Shown here: positions 7,911 through 16,402 of the stretch, one piece after another
How positions within the stretch are numbered: the stretch's first letter is position 1
Layout of the letters: each line of letters begins with the position of its first letter
Assembly: GCF_014204515.1 (NCBI RefSeq)
Contig: NZ_JACHLI010000003.1
Location: 287,691 to 351,690 of the forward strand
Direction of reading: 5' to 3'
Length of the DNA: 64,000 bases
From: Pseudomonas nitroreducens
GTDB lineage: Bacteria; Pseudomonadota; Gammaproteobacteria; Pseudomonadales; Pseudomonadaceae
The notes under the pieces: generated by a model
The model's database searches: none
Told to the model about the DNA's origin: nothing
Seen by the model: only the letters and a program-made list of their open reading frames with translations
Translations under genes and position numbers: made by a program

Positions 7911-7940
7911 CAGAAACGGCGCCCTGGGGCGCCGTTTCTG
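7911..7940. terminator. bidirectional terminator between plaF and fabV
   Basis: A perfect hairpin: arm CAGAAACGGCGCCC (7911-7924), a TG loop, and arm GGGCGCCGTTTCTG (7927-7940). It serves two converging genes. Confidence 0.85.
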
Positions 7941-7957
7941 TTTCTACCGAGTCGAAC

Positions 7958-9154
7958 TCAGAGCTGGATCAGGTTCGGGATCTTCACGTCCGGATCGACG
8001 TCCTGCTCGTAGTCCACACCAGCGATCTCGAAGCCGAACAGGCGCAGGAATTCGGACTTGTAGCCGGTGAAGTCGGTCAGCTGGTACAGGTTCTCGTTGG
8101 TCACCTTGTCCCACAGGTCCTTCACGGTGTCCTGCACGTCCGGCTGCAGCTCCTTGGAGTCGGCGCGCAGGCGGCCATCGGCGTCCAGGTGCGGCTCGGC
8201 GCCGTACAGGCTCTCGCGGAACAGGCCGTCGACCTGCTCGATGCAGCCTTCGTGGGTGCCCTTCTCCTTCATCACCTTGAACAGCAGCGACAGGTACAGC
8301 GGCATCATCGGGATGGCCGAACTGGCCTGGGTGACCACGGCCTTGAGCACGGAAACGCGGGCGTCACCACCGGTGGCAGCCAGCTTCTCGCGAATGCCCA
8401 GGACCTTCTGGTCCAGGTCCTTCTTGGCGGCGCCGATGGAGCCGTTCCAGTACAGGTCGTGGGTGATCTCTTCGCCCAGGTAGGTGAAGGCAGTGGTCTT
8501 GGCGCCGTCGGCCAGCACACCGGCTTCCTGCAGCGCATCGATCCACATCTGCCAGTCTTCGCCGCCCATCACGGCAACGGTGTTGGCAATCTCGGCCTCG
8601 GTGGCCGGCTCCATCACGCTTTCCTTGATCACTTCCTTGTCGGTGTCCAGACCACGGAAGTTGACAGCCTTGCCGACCGGCTTGAGCACGGAGTTGAAGA
8701 CCTCGCCGGTCTTCGGATGGGTACGGCGCGGGGCGGCCAGGCTGTAGACCACCAGGTCGACCTTGCCCAGGTCCTGCTTGATGGTGTCGATGGTCACTTG
8801 CTTCACTTCATCGGAGAAGGCGTCGCCATTGATGCTGCGCGCATACAGGCCCTTGGCCTTGGCGAATTTCTCGAAGGCAGCGGAGTTGTACCAGCCGGCG
8901 GTGCCCGCCTTGGTCTCGCTGCCCGGACGCTCGAAGAAAACGCCCAGGGTGTCGGCGCCGGCGCCAAAGGCGGCGCTGATGCGCGCGGCCAGGCCGTAGC
9001 CGGTGGAGGAACCGATGACCAGGACCTTCTTCGGACCGTTGGCGATGGGGCCGTGCGCCTCGACGTAGTCGATCTGTTCCTTGACGTTGGCTTCACAGCC
9101 GGTCGGGTGGGTAGTGACGCAGATGAAGCCACGCACGCGCGGTTTGATGATCAT
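7958..9154 (-). CDS. fabV: enoyl-[acyl-carrier-protein] reductase FabV
   Basis: A 398-residue protein, the normal FabV length. It reduces trans-2-enoyl-ACP/CoA with NADH in the last step of fatty-acid elongation. It begins MIIKPRVRGF as in the family, has a Rossmann motif VLVIGSSTGYGLA, and the FabV catalytic pair Tyr-x8-Lys in YWNGSIGAAKK (Tyr 235, Lys 244). FabV enzymes are insensitive to triclosan. The start at 9154 replaces a longer open frame because the upstream 37 codons do not fit the family. It is monocistronic, convergent with plaF. Confidence 0.95.
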   Translation of the reverse strand: MIIKPRVRGFICVTTHPTGCEANVKEQIDYVEAHGPIANGPKKVLVIGSSTGYGLAARISAAFGAGADTLGVFFERPGSETKAGTAGWYNSAAFEKFAKAKGLYARSINGDAFSDEVKQVTIDTIKQDLGKVDLVVYSLAAPRRTHPKTGEVFNSVLKPVGKAVNFRGLDTDKEVIKESVMEPATEAEIANTVAVMGGEDWQMWIDALQEAGVLADGAKTTAFTYLGEEITHDLYWNGSIGAAKKDLDQKVLGIREKLAATGGDARVSVLKAVVTQASSAIPMMPLYLSLLFKVMKEKGTHEGCIEQVDGLFRESLYGAEPHLDADGRLRADSKELQPDVQDTVKDLWDKVTNENLYQLTDFTGYKSEFLRLFGFEIAGVDYEQDVDPDVKIPNLIQL

Positions 9155-9325
9155 GAAAACCTCGGTAGCCAGGTGTCGATTGAACACATTCAGGAACTGG
9201 AGACGTCGCGCATTGTAGATGAGACACCTTCGGCCGTGGACTTCCGGGCAAAGATTCGTGACCAATGGGTCAGCAGCGCGGCAAAACCATCATTTCCCGA
9301 GCGAAATCAGGGACCTGAAATGAAA

Positions 9326-9348
9326 GAACCCGCCACGGGGGCGGGTTC
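9326..9348 (-). terminator. terminator after etfA
   Basis: Stem GAACCCGCC (9326-9334) with GGCGGGTTC (9340-9348); a T-rich run follows in the minus direction. Confidence 0.75.
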
Positions 9349-9368
9349 CTTCACTGAGCGAAAAAGGC

Positions 9369-10313
9369 TTAGACGGCCTTTTCCAGCTCCGGTACGGCTT
9401 CGAACAGGTCGGCGACCAGGCCGTAGTCGGCAACCTGGAAGATCGGCGCCTCTTCGTCCTTGTTGATCGCAACGATCACTTTCGAGTCCTTCATGCCCGC
9501 CAGGTGCTGGATGGCGCCGGAGATACCGACGGCCACGTACAGCTGCGGAGCAACGATCTTGCCGGTCTGGCCGACCTGCATGTCGTTGGGCACGAAACCG
9601 GCGTCAACGGCAGCGCGGGAAGCGCCGACGGCAGCGCCCAGCTTGTCGGCCAGGGAGTAGAGGATGCTGAAGTTGTCGCCATTGCCCATGCCACGGCCAC
9701 CGGAAACGACGATCTTGGCAGCGGTCAGTTCCGGACGGTCGGACTTGGCCAGTTCTTCGCCAACGAAGGCGGACTTGCCGGCATCGGCCGGGCCGGAAAC
9801 GGCTTCAACAGCAGCCGAACCACCTTCGGCAGCGACGGCGTCGAAGCCGGTGCCACGCACGGTGATGACCTTGATGGCAGCCGAGGACTGCACGGTAGCG
9901 ATGGCGTTACCGGCATAGATCGGGCGCTTGAAGGTGTCGGCGCTGACCACTTCGGTGATCTCGGAAATCTGGTCGACGTCCAGCAGGGCGGCAACGCGCG
10001 GCAGGAAGTTCTTGCCGTTGGTGGTCGCGGCGGCCAGCACGTGGCTGTAGCCATTGCCCCCGCTCTCTTTCACAAGAGCAGCGATCAGCGGAGCGACGTT
10101 CTCCGGCAGCTGGTGAGCGTAGGCGGCGTTGTCGGCGACCAGCACCTTGGCGACGCCAGCGATCTTGGCAGCGGCTTCGGCCACGCCACCGACGTTCTGG
10201 CCAGCGACCAGAACAGCGATGTCGCCACCGATCTTCTGCGCAGCGGCAACGGTATTCAGAGTGGCAGCGCCCAGTGCGCCGTTGTTGTGCTCAGCGATTA
10301 CCAGGATAGCCAT
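9369..10313 (-). CDS. etfA: electron transfer flavoprotein subunit alpha
   Basis: A 314-residue protein, the FAD-binding subunit of ETF. It takes electrons from acyl-CoA and other dehydrogenases and passes them to ETF:quinone oxidoreductase. It begins MAILVIAEHNNG. The C-terminal FAD domain is clear: VVSGGRGMGNGDNFSILYSLADK reads as the GRG signature, followed by QVGQTGKIVAPQLYVAVGIS. It overlaps the end of etfB by one base (TGATG), so the pair is coupled. Confidence 0.95.
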   Translation of the reverse strand: MAILVIAEHNNGALGAATLNTVAAAQKIGGDIAVLVAGQNVGGVAEAAAKIAGVAKVLVADNAAYAHQLPENVAPLIAALVKESGGNGYSHVLAAATTNGKNFLPRVAALLDVDQISEITEVVSADTFKRPIYAGNAIATVQSSAAIKVITVRGTGFDAVAAEGGSAAVEAVSGPADAGKSAFVGEELAKSDRPELTAAKIVVSGGRGMGNGDNFSILYSLADKLGAAVGASRAAVDAGFVPNDMQVGQTGKIVAPQLYVAVGISGAIQHLAGMKDSKVIVAINKDEEAPIFQVADYGLVADLFEAVPELEKAV

Positions 10314-11062
10314 CAGATTACTTTCGCCTCGTTCTTCAGTTTCTCGACCAGTTCGGCAACGGACTTGACCTTGATGCCAGCGCTACGGGCAGCCGGAGCT
10401 TCGACTTTCACGGTCTTCACGGTGGAAGCGGTGGAAACGCCGAGGGCGTCCGGGGTCACCACGTCCAGCGGCTTCTTCTTCGCCTTCATGATGTTGGGCA
10501 GCGACGCGTAGCGCGGCTCGTTCAGGCGCAGGTCGGTGGTGACGATCGCCGGCAGGTTCAGGGCAACGGTCTGCAGGCCGCCGTCGATTTCACGGGTGAC
10601 ATTGACCTTGTCGCCAGCCACTTCCACCTTGGAGGCGAAGGTGCCCTGGGCGTAGCCGGTCAGCGCCGCCAGCATCTGGCCGGTCTGGTTGTTGTCGCTG
10701 TCGATGGCCTGCTTGCCGAGGATGACCAGCTGCGGCTGCTCTTTGTCGACAATGGCTTTCAGCGCCTTGGCGATGGCCAGGGAGCTCAGTTCTTCGTTGG
10801 ATTCAACCAGGATGGCGCGGTCGGCACCCAGAGCCAGCGCGGTGCGCAGTTGCTCCTGGGCAGCGGTCGGGCCGACGGAGACCGCGACGATCTCGGTGGC
10901 GACGCCTTTCTCTTTCAGGCGTACGGCCTCTTCCACGGCGATTTCGCAGAAGGGGTTCATGGACATCTTGACGTTGGCGAGATCGACGCCGGAGTTGTCC
11001 GCCTTGACGCGGACCTTGACGTTATAGTCAACCACTCGTTTGACAGCTACAAGAACCTTCAT
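10313..11062 (-). CDS. etfB: electron transfer flavoprotein subunit beta
   Basis: A 249-residue protein, the usual EtfB length. It begins MKVLVAVKRVVDYN and contains MNPFCEIAVEEAVRLKEKG and the adenine-nucleotide loop region VSVGPTAAQEQLRTALALGAD. It forms the soluble ETF dimer with EtfA. The start at 11062 was chosen by family fit; the frame is open further upstream. It is first gene of etfBA, transcribed from a promoter that a PsrA-type box overlaps. Confidence 0.95.
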   Translation of the reverse strand: MKVLVAVKRVVDYNVKVRVKADNSGVDLANVKMSMNPFCEIAVEEAVRLKEKGVATEIVAVSVGPTAAQEQLRTALALGADRAILVESNEELSSLAIAKALKAIVDKEQPQLVILGKQAIDSDNNQTGQMLAALTGYAQGTFASKVEVAGDKVNVTREIDGGLQTVALNLPAIVTTDLRLNEPRYASLPNIMKAKKKPLDVVTPDALGVSTASTVKTVKVEAPAARSAGIKVKSVAELVEKLKNEAKVI

Positions 11063-11236
11063 GGATTCCTCGTTTTTCTCCGGTGAATAGGAATGTCGCC
11101 AGACAGGCCTGGCTGGTAGTGCACGCCATCTGCGACTACATCCAGCGCAACGCGACCGCAAAACCGCAGGTATCTTGACCGCATCGACCGGGCTGGTCAA
11201 TACGCGAAAATACCCCTTCATAAGCCGCGGACCTTG

Positions 11237-11264
11237 ATTCTATCAGGGTTACGCGCGATTCAAA
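11237..11264 (-). promoter_or_regulatory. putative etfBA promoter
   Basis: Read on the minus strand: -10 TAGAAT (11237-11242) and -35 TTTGAA or TTGAAT (11258-11264), spacing 15-16. The -35 overlaps the PsrA-type palindrome. Confidence 0.45.
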
Positions 11265-11274
11265 CAAACGTTTG
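11261..11274. promoter_or_regulatory. PsrA-type operator between etfBA and ETF-QO
   Basis: CAAAC-AAAC-GTTTG fits the Pseudomonas PsrA consensus G/CAAAC(N2-4)GTTTG/C. It sits in the divergent promoter region over the etfBA -35 and about 44 bases upstream of the -10 for the ETF-QO gene. PsrA control of etf genes has been reported for P. aeruginosa to my knowledge; psrA itself is in this window. Confidence 0.6.
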
Positions 11275-11294
11275 TATTGCGCTCGATAAAGGGT

Positions 11295-11323
11295 TTAGAT
11301 ATAGCAACAGGTCTAGCTATAAT
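11295..11323 (+). promoter_or_regulatory. putative ETF-QO promoter
   Basis: A perfect -10 TATAAT at 11318-11323 with a weak -35 TTAGAT at 11295-11300, spacing 17. The 342 bases between etfB and the ETF-QO gene hold only these control sites. Confidence 0.5.
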
Positions 11324-11404
11324 GCGCCCCGCTCCAACCGGGTGGGGGCATGCCCATCCCATACCTACAAAATGCCCAGAGCCTTGATTCAGGAGAGATC
11401 GATA

Positions 11405-13060
11405 GTGGAACGCGAATTTATGGAATTCGACGTCGTCATCGTCGGCGCCGGCCCTGCCGGTCTGTCCGCCGCATGCCGACTGAAGCAGAAGGCCGCCGAC
11501 GCCGGTCAGGAAATCAGCGTCTGTGTGGTCGAGAAGGGTTCCGAAGTGGGCGCCCACATCCTCTCGGGCGCCGTGTTCGAGCCCCGCGCGCTGAACGAGC
11601 TGTTCCCCAACTGGAAGGAACTCGAAGCGCCGCTCAACACCCCCGTCAAGCGCGACGACATCTATGTGCTCAAGAGCCCGGAAGCGGCGGCCAAGGTGCC
11701 GAACTTCTTCGTGCCCAAGACCATGCACAACGAAGGCAACTACATCATCTCCCTGGGCAACCTGTGCCGCTGGCTGGCCCAGCAGGCCGAAGGCCTGGGC
11801 GTCGAGATCTACCCGGGCTTCGCTGCCCAGGAAGCGCTGATCGACGAGAATGGCGTGGTCCGCGGCATTGTCACCGGTGACCTGGGCGTCGACCGCGAAG
11901 GCAATCCGAAAGAGGGTTACTACACCCCGGGCATGGAGCTGCGCGCCAAGTACACCCTGTTCGCCGAAGGCTGCCGTGGCCACATCGGTAAACAGCTGAT
12001 CAAGAAGTACAAGCTCGACAGCGAAGCCGACGCCCAGCACTACGGCATCGGCATCAAGGAAATCTGGGACATCGACCCGTCCAAGCACGAGCAGGGCCTG
12101 GTGGTGCACACCGCCGGCTGGCCGCTGAACGACGACAATCCGGGCGGCTCCTTCCTCTATCACCTGGAGAACAACCAGGTCGTAGTGGGCCTGATCATCG
12201 ACCTGTCCTACACTAACCCGCACCTGTCGCCCTTCGATGAGTTCCAGCGCTACAAGCACCACCCGGTGATCAAGCAGTACCTGGAAGGTGGCAAGCGCGT
12301 GGCCTACGGCGCTCGCGCCATCTGCAAGGGCGGCCTGAACTCGCTGCCGAAGATGGTCTTCCCCGGCGGCGCACTGATCGGTTGCGACTTGGGCACCCTG
12401 AACTTCGCCAAGATCAAGGGCAGCCACACCGCCATGAAGTCCGGCATGCTGGCCGCCGACTCCGTGGCCGAAGCGTTGTTCGCCGGCCGCGAAGGCGGCG
12501 ACGTGCTGAACAACTACGTCGATGCCTTCAAGGGCAGCTGGCTGTACGACGAGCTGTTCCGCAGCCGCAACTTCGGCGCGGCGATGCACAAGTTCGGCGC
12601 CATCGGTGGCGGTGCGTTCAACTTCATCGACCAGAACATCTTCGGCGGCAAGATCCCGTTCACCCTGCACGATACGACCCCGGACTACGCGACCCTGAAG
12701 AAGGCCAGCGAAGCGCCGAAGATCGATTATCCGAAGCCGGACGGCAAGATCAGCTTCGACAAGCTGTCCTCGGTGTTCCTCTCCAACACCAACCACGAGG
12801 AAGACCAGCCGATCCACCTGAAGCTGGCCGACCCGAGCATCCCGGTTGGCAAGAACCTGCCGCTCTACGACGAGCCCGCGCAGCGTTACTGCCCGGCCGG
12901 CGTGTACGAAGTGGTGAGCAACGACGACGGCAGCAAGCGCTTCCAGATCAACGCCCAGAACTGCGTGCACTGCAAGACCTGCGATATCAAGGACCCGGCC
13001 CAGAACATCACCTGGGTTGCCCCTGAAGGCACCGGCGGTCCGAACTACCCCAACATGTAA
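11405..13060 (+). CDS. electron transfer flavoprotein-ubiquinone oxidoreductase (ETF-QO)
   Basis: A 551-residue inner-membrane flavoprotein that carries electrons from ETF to ubiquinone. FAD fold at the N-terminus (DVVIVGAGPAGLSAACRL). The 4Fe-4S site at the C-terminus has YCPAGVYEV followed by NCVHCKTCDIKDP. The GTG start at 11405 has AGGAGAG 7 bases upstream and gives the family length; the frame is open further upstream to 11234. Divergent from etfBA with shared control, so fatty-acid and amino-acid oxidation genes respond together. Confidence 0.95.
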   Translation: MEREFMEFDVVIVGAGPAGLSAACRLKQKAADAGQEISVCVVEKGSEVGAHILSGAVFEPRALNELFPNWKELEAPLNTPVKRDDIYVLKSPEAAAKVPNFFVPKTMHNEGNYIISLGNLCRWLAQQAEGLGVEIYPGFAAQEALIDENGVVRGIVTGDLGVDREGNPKEGYYTPGMELRAKYTLFAEGCRGHIGKQLIKKYKLDSEADAQHYGIGIKEIWDIDPSKHEQGLVVHTAGWPLNDDNPGGSFLYHLENNQVVVGLIIDLSYTNPHLSPFDEFQRYKHHPVIKQYLEGGKRVAYGARAICKGGLNSLPKMVFPGGALIGCDLGTLNFAKIKGSHTAMKSGMLAADSVAEALFAGREGGDVLNNYVDAFKGSWLYDELFRSRNFGAAMHKFGAIGGGAFNFIDQNIFGGKIPFTLHDTTPDYATLKKASEAPKIDYPKPDGKISFDKLSSVFLSNTNHEEDQPIHLKLADPSIPVGKNLPLYDEPAQRYCPAGVYEVVSNDDGSKRFQINAQNCVHCKTCDIKDPAQNITWVAPEGTGGPNYPNM

Positions 13061-13080
13061 TGGGGTGAGTGGTCACGAAA

Positions 13081-13100
13081 AAGGCTCCCGCGGGAGCCTT
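13081..13100. terminator. terminator after ETF-QO
   Basis: Stem AAGGCTCCCG/CGGGAGCCTT (13081-13100) with A-run before and T-run after, so it can work both ways; the DUF1285 gene converges from the right. Confidence 0.85.
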
Positions 13101-13168
13101 TTTCTTTGCAAGCTAAGTACTTGTAGCGAAGAGCGGAAAGGACTACTGGCCGCGTTCCGACCAGCAGG

Positions 13169-13747
13169 TCACGGCTGCGGCGCAATGGGGAAGAACTGCC
13201 CCGAACTCCAGACACCCAGCCAGGTAACACCGTCGATCTCGCGGGGAACCGCCAGTTCCACCAGTTGGTAGAACACATTGCGGTGGATCAGCGCCTCCAG
13301 GTTCACCCGCACCAGCACGTAGGGCGACGGCTCCTGGGTCTGCGGGTCCAGCTCGACGCGGATCGGATGCTCGGCATCGGCCACCACCTCGTCCTCGACG
13401 TTGGTAGTGAAGCGCAGCACCTGCTGCTCGCCCTCCCCCTCCACCGCCAGGGTGACCGCGACGAATGGCGCGTCATCCACGGTGATCCCGCACTTCTCCA
13501 CCGGCGTGACGAGGAAATAGTCGTCGCCATCGCGACGGATGATGGTGGAGAACAGCCGCACCATGGGCTTGCGGCCGATCGGCGTGCCCAGGTAGTACCA
13601 GGTGCCGTCGCGGGCGATACGCATGTCGATATCGCCGCAACAATCAGGGTTCCACAGATGCACCGGCGGCAGGCCCTTGTCCTTGCTGGCGGGAATCTGC
13701 GCCAGCAGGTTGCCGGCCCGGTCCGATTGCGTCTGTGGATCAGTCAT
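13169..13747 (-). CDS. DUF1285 protein (PA2954-like)
   Basis: A 192-residue soluble protein without signal peptide or membrane segment. It carries the DUF1285 pattern: PPVHLWNPDCCGDIDMRIAR (a Cys-Cys-Gly-Asp-Ile-Asp core), then GTWYYLGTPIGRKPMVRLFS and DYFLVTPVEKCGI. The family has no firm function. Its start overlaps the stop of the upstream DUF4823 gene by 4 bases. Position after etf-QO matches PAO1 as recalled. Confidence 0.8.
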   Translation of the reverse strand: MTDPQTQSDRAGNLLAQIPASKDKGLPPVHLWNPDCCGDIDMRIARDGTWYYLGTPIGRKPMVRLFSTIIRRDGDDYFLVTPVEKCGITVDDAPFVAVTLAVEGEGEQQVLRFTTNVEDEVVADAEHPIRVELDPQTQEPSPYVLVRVNLEALIHRNVFYQLVELAVPREIDGVTWLGVWSSGQFFPIAPQP

Positions 13748-14355
13748 TGGTACTCCTCTCGCGTCTTCACCCCCAGCAGGCTGCGGGCATAGTCTTCCAG
13801 CGGGCGCCCGATCAGGTCCTCGGGGCTGGCGTCATAGAATGTCAGAAAACCGCCACGACTGCGGATAGTCGCACTGTCCACCAGGTAGCGGTTGTCGGTC
13901 TCGATCAGCATCACCTGGATCACGCTGCGGTCGCGGCCCACGGCGTTGTCGGTGTCTTCGTACTGCTCGTAGGTCCCGGCATTGTCCTCCCCACGGGCGA
14001 AGCGCGTATACAGCAGATAACTGGCGCCCGCCGATCGCGCTTCCTGCATCGCCCCCTCCAGCCCCAGAGGGCTCTTGGCCCGGCGCACCAGCGGGAAGTA
14101 CTGGACGAAGCCGTTGAACGCCTCTTCCGCCACCACGTTGGGCCGCGCGTAGGGATGCCCCGGCGGCACGAACGGCCCCTGGGCGATATAGATGAAGGAG
14201 TCCTGCTGCAACCGCCAGTTCGAGGTGCGGCGCGTCTGGCTGTGGTCGAGGAAGCCGGCGTCGCGCAGGTAATAATCCGCGCCGTCGGCCAGGTCGCTGG
14301 GCTTCATGCAACCGCCCAGGGCGGCGAAGGCAAGGATGAGGATCAGGTAGCGCAT
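13744..14355 (-). CDS. DUF4823 lipoprotein (PA2955-like)
   Basis: A 203-residue protein with signal peptide MRYLILILAFAALGGC (lipobox, Cys 16). The mature part carries SNWRLQQDSFIYIAQG, a region with two-residue Arg/Gly loops, and ends KTREEYQ. It has the look of a small outer-membrane lipoprotein; function unknown. The ATG at 14355 was chosen to give a clean lipoprotein signal. Coupled with the DUF1285 gene. Confidence 0.75.
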   Translation of the reverse strand: MRYLILILAFAALGGCMKPSDLADGADYYLRDAGFLDHSQTRRTSNWRLQQDSFIYIAQGPFVPPGHPYARPNVVAEEAFNGFVQYFPLVRRAKSPLGLEGAMQEARSAGASYLLYTRFARGEDNAGTYEQYEDTDNAVGRDRSVIQVMLIETDNRYLVDSATIRSRGGFLTFYDASPEDLIGRPLEDYARSLLGVKTREEYQ

Positions 14356-14419
14356 GGAAAGTCTCCGCAGCCGGCGACGGAAAACCGGCATTCGGGCAGA
14401 CAATGCAGCTTCCGCGCCA

Positions 14420-15313
14420 TCACAGGCCGCGCTGCCATTCCTGGCGCAGGTGCGCGCGTTGCGGTTGCTCGATGGCCTGGCGGACCTGGGCCAACAGCTT
14501 CGCCTTGTCCGCCCCCAGGGTGCCCTTGAGCACCAGGTAGTTGGACGCGTGATCGCTGCGGAATACCGTGTCGCGCAACTCCAGCGCGCTCAGCAGGCGC
14601 TCGACCTCGACGAACAGCTGCGCCTGGGACAGCGGCTGGAAGTCCGGGAAGCCGGCGCGATAGCGCTCCTCGCCGGTGGGGAAGCTCACCACCAGGGTGG
14701 AGAGGAACTCCGGCTGCGCTTCGTTCATCAGGCGCGCCGAGTTGTCGGCGTGCTGGGCGCTCAAGGTGCTGCCGCCCAGGCCGTTGAGAATCATCACCGA
14801 GCGCCTGATCCCCGCCTCGCCCAGCTTCTGCAGGGCGTCCAGGGTGGAGGCATAGGTCTCGCCCTTGTTCACCCGCGCCAGCACTTCGTCATCACCGGAC
14901 TCAGCGCCGACGTAGGCCATGCGCAGGCCGGCATCGGCCAGCTCCTTCAGCTCATCGACCGACTTCTTGCGCAGGTTGCGCGGCAGGCAGTAGCTGGACA
15001 CGCGATCCACCTCCGGCAGGTGCTCGCGGATCGCGCGCAGGATGTTGAGCAGGCGCCGCGTCGGCAGCACCAGCGCATCGCCGTCGGCGAGGAACACCCG
15101 CTGGACGATCAGACGCTCGCCGCAGCGGCGGATTTCCTCCAGCACTTCGGCCTCGTCACGGGCGCGAAACTTCTTCTGCGGCTGCGTGTACATCTCGCAG
15201 AAGCCGCACTGGTTCCAGGAACAGCCATTGGTCACCGGAAGAATCAGCGAGTGCGCCTCGCTGGGCGGGCGGAACACCGGCTCGATGTAGGAAATGGGGA
15301 ATTCGTTGGGCAT
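14420..15313 (-). CDS. radical SAM protein of unknown substrate
   Basis: A 297-residue protein. The iron-sulfur motif reads GCSWNQCGFCEMY, which is CX4CX2C rather than the common CX3CX2C. It follows LILPVTNGC and precedes GYV/GAESGDDEVLARVNKG and SVMILNGLGG, typical of the radical SAM barrel (COG1032-like). No B12-binding domain or TRAM domain is present. It is 26 bases downstream of moaA on the same strand, which may hint at coexpression but not at a shared pathway. Confidence 0.8.
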   Translation of the reverse strand: MPNEFPISYIEPVFRPPSEAHSLILPVTNGCSWNQCGFCEMYTQPQKKFRARDEAEVLEEIRRCGERLIVQRVFLADGDALVLPTRRLLNILRAIREHLPEVDRVSSYCLPRNLRKKSVDELKELADAGLRMAYVGAESGDDEVLARVNKGETYASTLDALQKLGEAGIRRSVMILNGLGGSTLSAQHADNSARLMNEAQPEFLSTLVVSFPTGEERYRAGFPDFQPLSQAQLFVEVERLLSALELRDTVFRSDHASNYLVLKGTLGADKAKLLAQVRQAIEQPQRAHLRQEWQRGL

Positions 15314-15339
15314 GGGCTAATCAGGTCTTGAGGGCGATC

Positions 15340-16308
15340 TCAGCCGCCGATGATCTTCATGATGGTGACGCCGCCGGAGAAGGCGACTTCCTGCTTGTCG
15401 GCCAGGGCGCGCACCAGCAGCCGCTGCAGGGCCGGCAGGGCCTGGTGGCGCGGCTTGTCCAGCAGGTCGCCGACGTAGTGGCGGTTGCTCGAGGACAGGC
15501 AGCCATGCAGCCAGCCGGTGGACGACAGGCGCAGGCGCGAACAGGTCCGGCAGAACGGCACGCTCTCGTTGGCGATCACGCCGAAGAAGCCCTGCCCCGG
15601 CACTTCATAGCGGATGGCCGTGGCGTCCACCGGCGCATTGGCCTGGATGTAGGGGTGGCGCTCGCCGATCAGCTCCAGCAGTTCCTGCAGGCTGACGAAC
15701 TGCTGGTGGAAGCCGTTCGGATCATGGGCCAGGTGGCCCATGCGCATCAGTTCGATGAAGCGCAGCTCGAAGCCGTGCTCCAGGCAGTAGTCCAGCAGCG
15801 GCAGCACCTGGTCGAGGTTCTGCCCGCGCAGCGGCACCATGTTGAGCTTGATCTTCAGGCCCGCGGCGCGAGCTTCGTCGAGCCCCTTGAGCACGGTGGC
15901 CAGATCACCGCCACGGGCAATGCGGCGGAAGGCCTCGGCATCCAGGGTATCGAGGGACACATTGAGGCGGCGGATACCGCAGTCCAGCAACAACGGCAGC
16001 TTCTTCGACAGCAGCTGGCCGTTGGTGGTCATGGCGATGTCCTGCAGGCCCAGGCGGCTGACGCCGTTCAGGAAAGCGTCGAGCTTCGGGCTGACCAGCG
16101 GCTCGCCGCCGGTGACCCGCAGGCGCTCGATGCCGGCCGCCTCGATGAGGTAGGCGACCCCGCGCACCAGCGACTCGGCAGGCAACTCGTCCTGGGCGGC
16201 GACCAGGCGCTTGCCATCCGGCACGCAGTAGGTGCAGGCGTAGTTGCACGCGGCGGTCAGGCTCACCCGCAGGTTGCGGAAGCGCCTGCCCTGGCGGTCG
16301 ACGATCAT
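15340..16308 (-). CDS. moaA: GTP 3',8-cyclase MoaA (molybdenum cofactor synthesis)
   Basis: A 322-residue radical SAM enzyme for the first step of molybdopterin synthesis. N-terminal cluster motif CNYACTYC (CX3CX2C), GGEPL at about 70, and the C-terminal second cluster CRTCSRLRLSSTGWLHGC (CX2CX13C). It ends in the essential Gly-Gly (MKIIGG). Other moa genes are not nearby; Pseudomonas often carries two moaA copies, and this is one. It is followed by a radical SAM gene. Confidence 0.92.
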   Translation of the reverse strand: MIVDRQGRRFRNLRVSLTAACNYACTYCVPDGKRLVAAQDELPAESLVRGVAYLIEAAGIERLRVTGGEPLVSPKLDAFLNGVSRLGLQDIAMTTNGQLLSKKLPLLLDCGIRRLNVSLDTLDAEAFRRIARGGDLATVLKGLDEARAAGLKIKLNMVPLRGQNLDQVLPLLDYCLEHGFELRFIELMRMGHLAHDPNGFHQQFVSLQELLELIGERHPYIQANAPVDATAIRYEVPGQGFFGVIANESVPFCRTCSRLRLSSTGWLHGCLSSSNRHYVGDLLDKPRHQALPALQRLLVRALADKQEVAFSGGVTIMKIIGG

Positions 16309-16402
16309 GCTCGGCTCCGATGGGGATCACTCATGCCAGTATATCCCCACCCTCGCCACAAGCCCTGTCGCACCGACGACGATGGGCGAACCGAATGACG
16401 AC

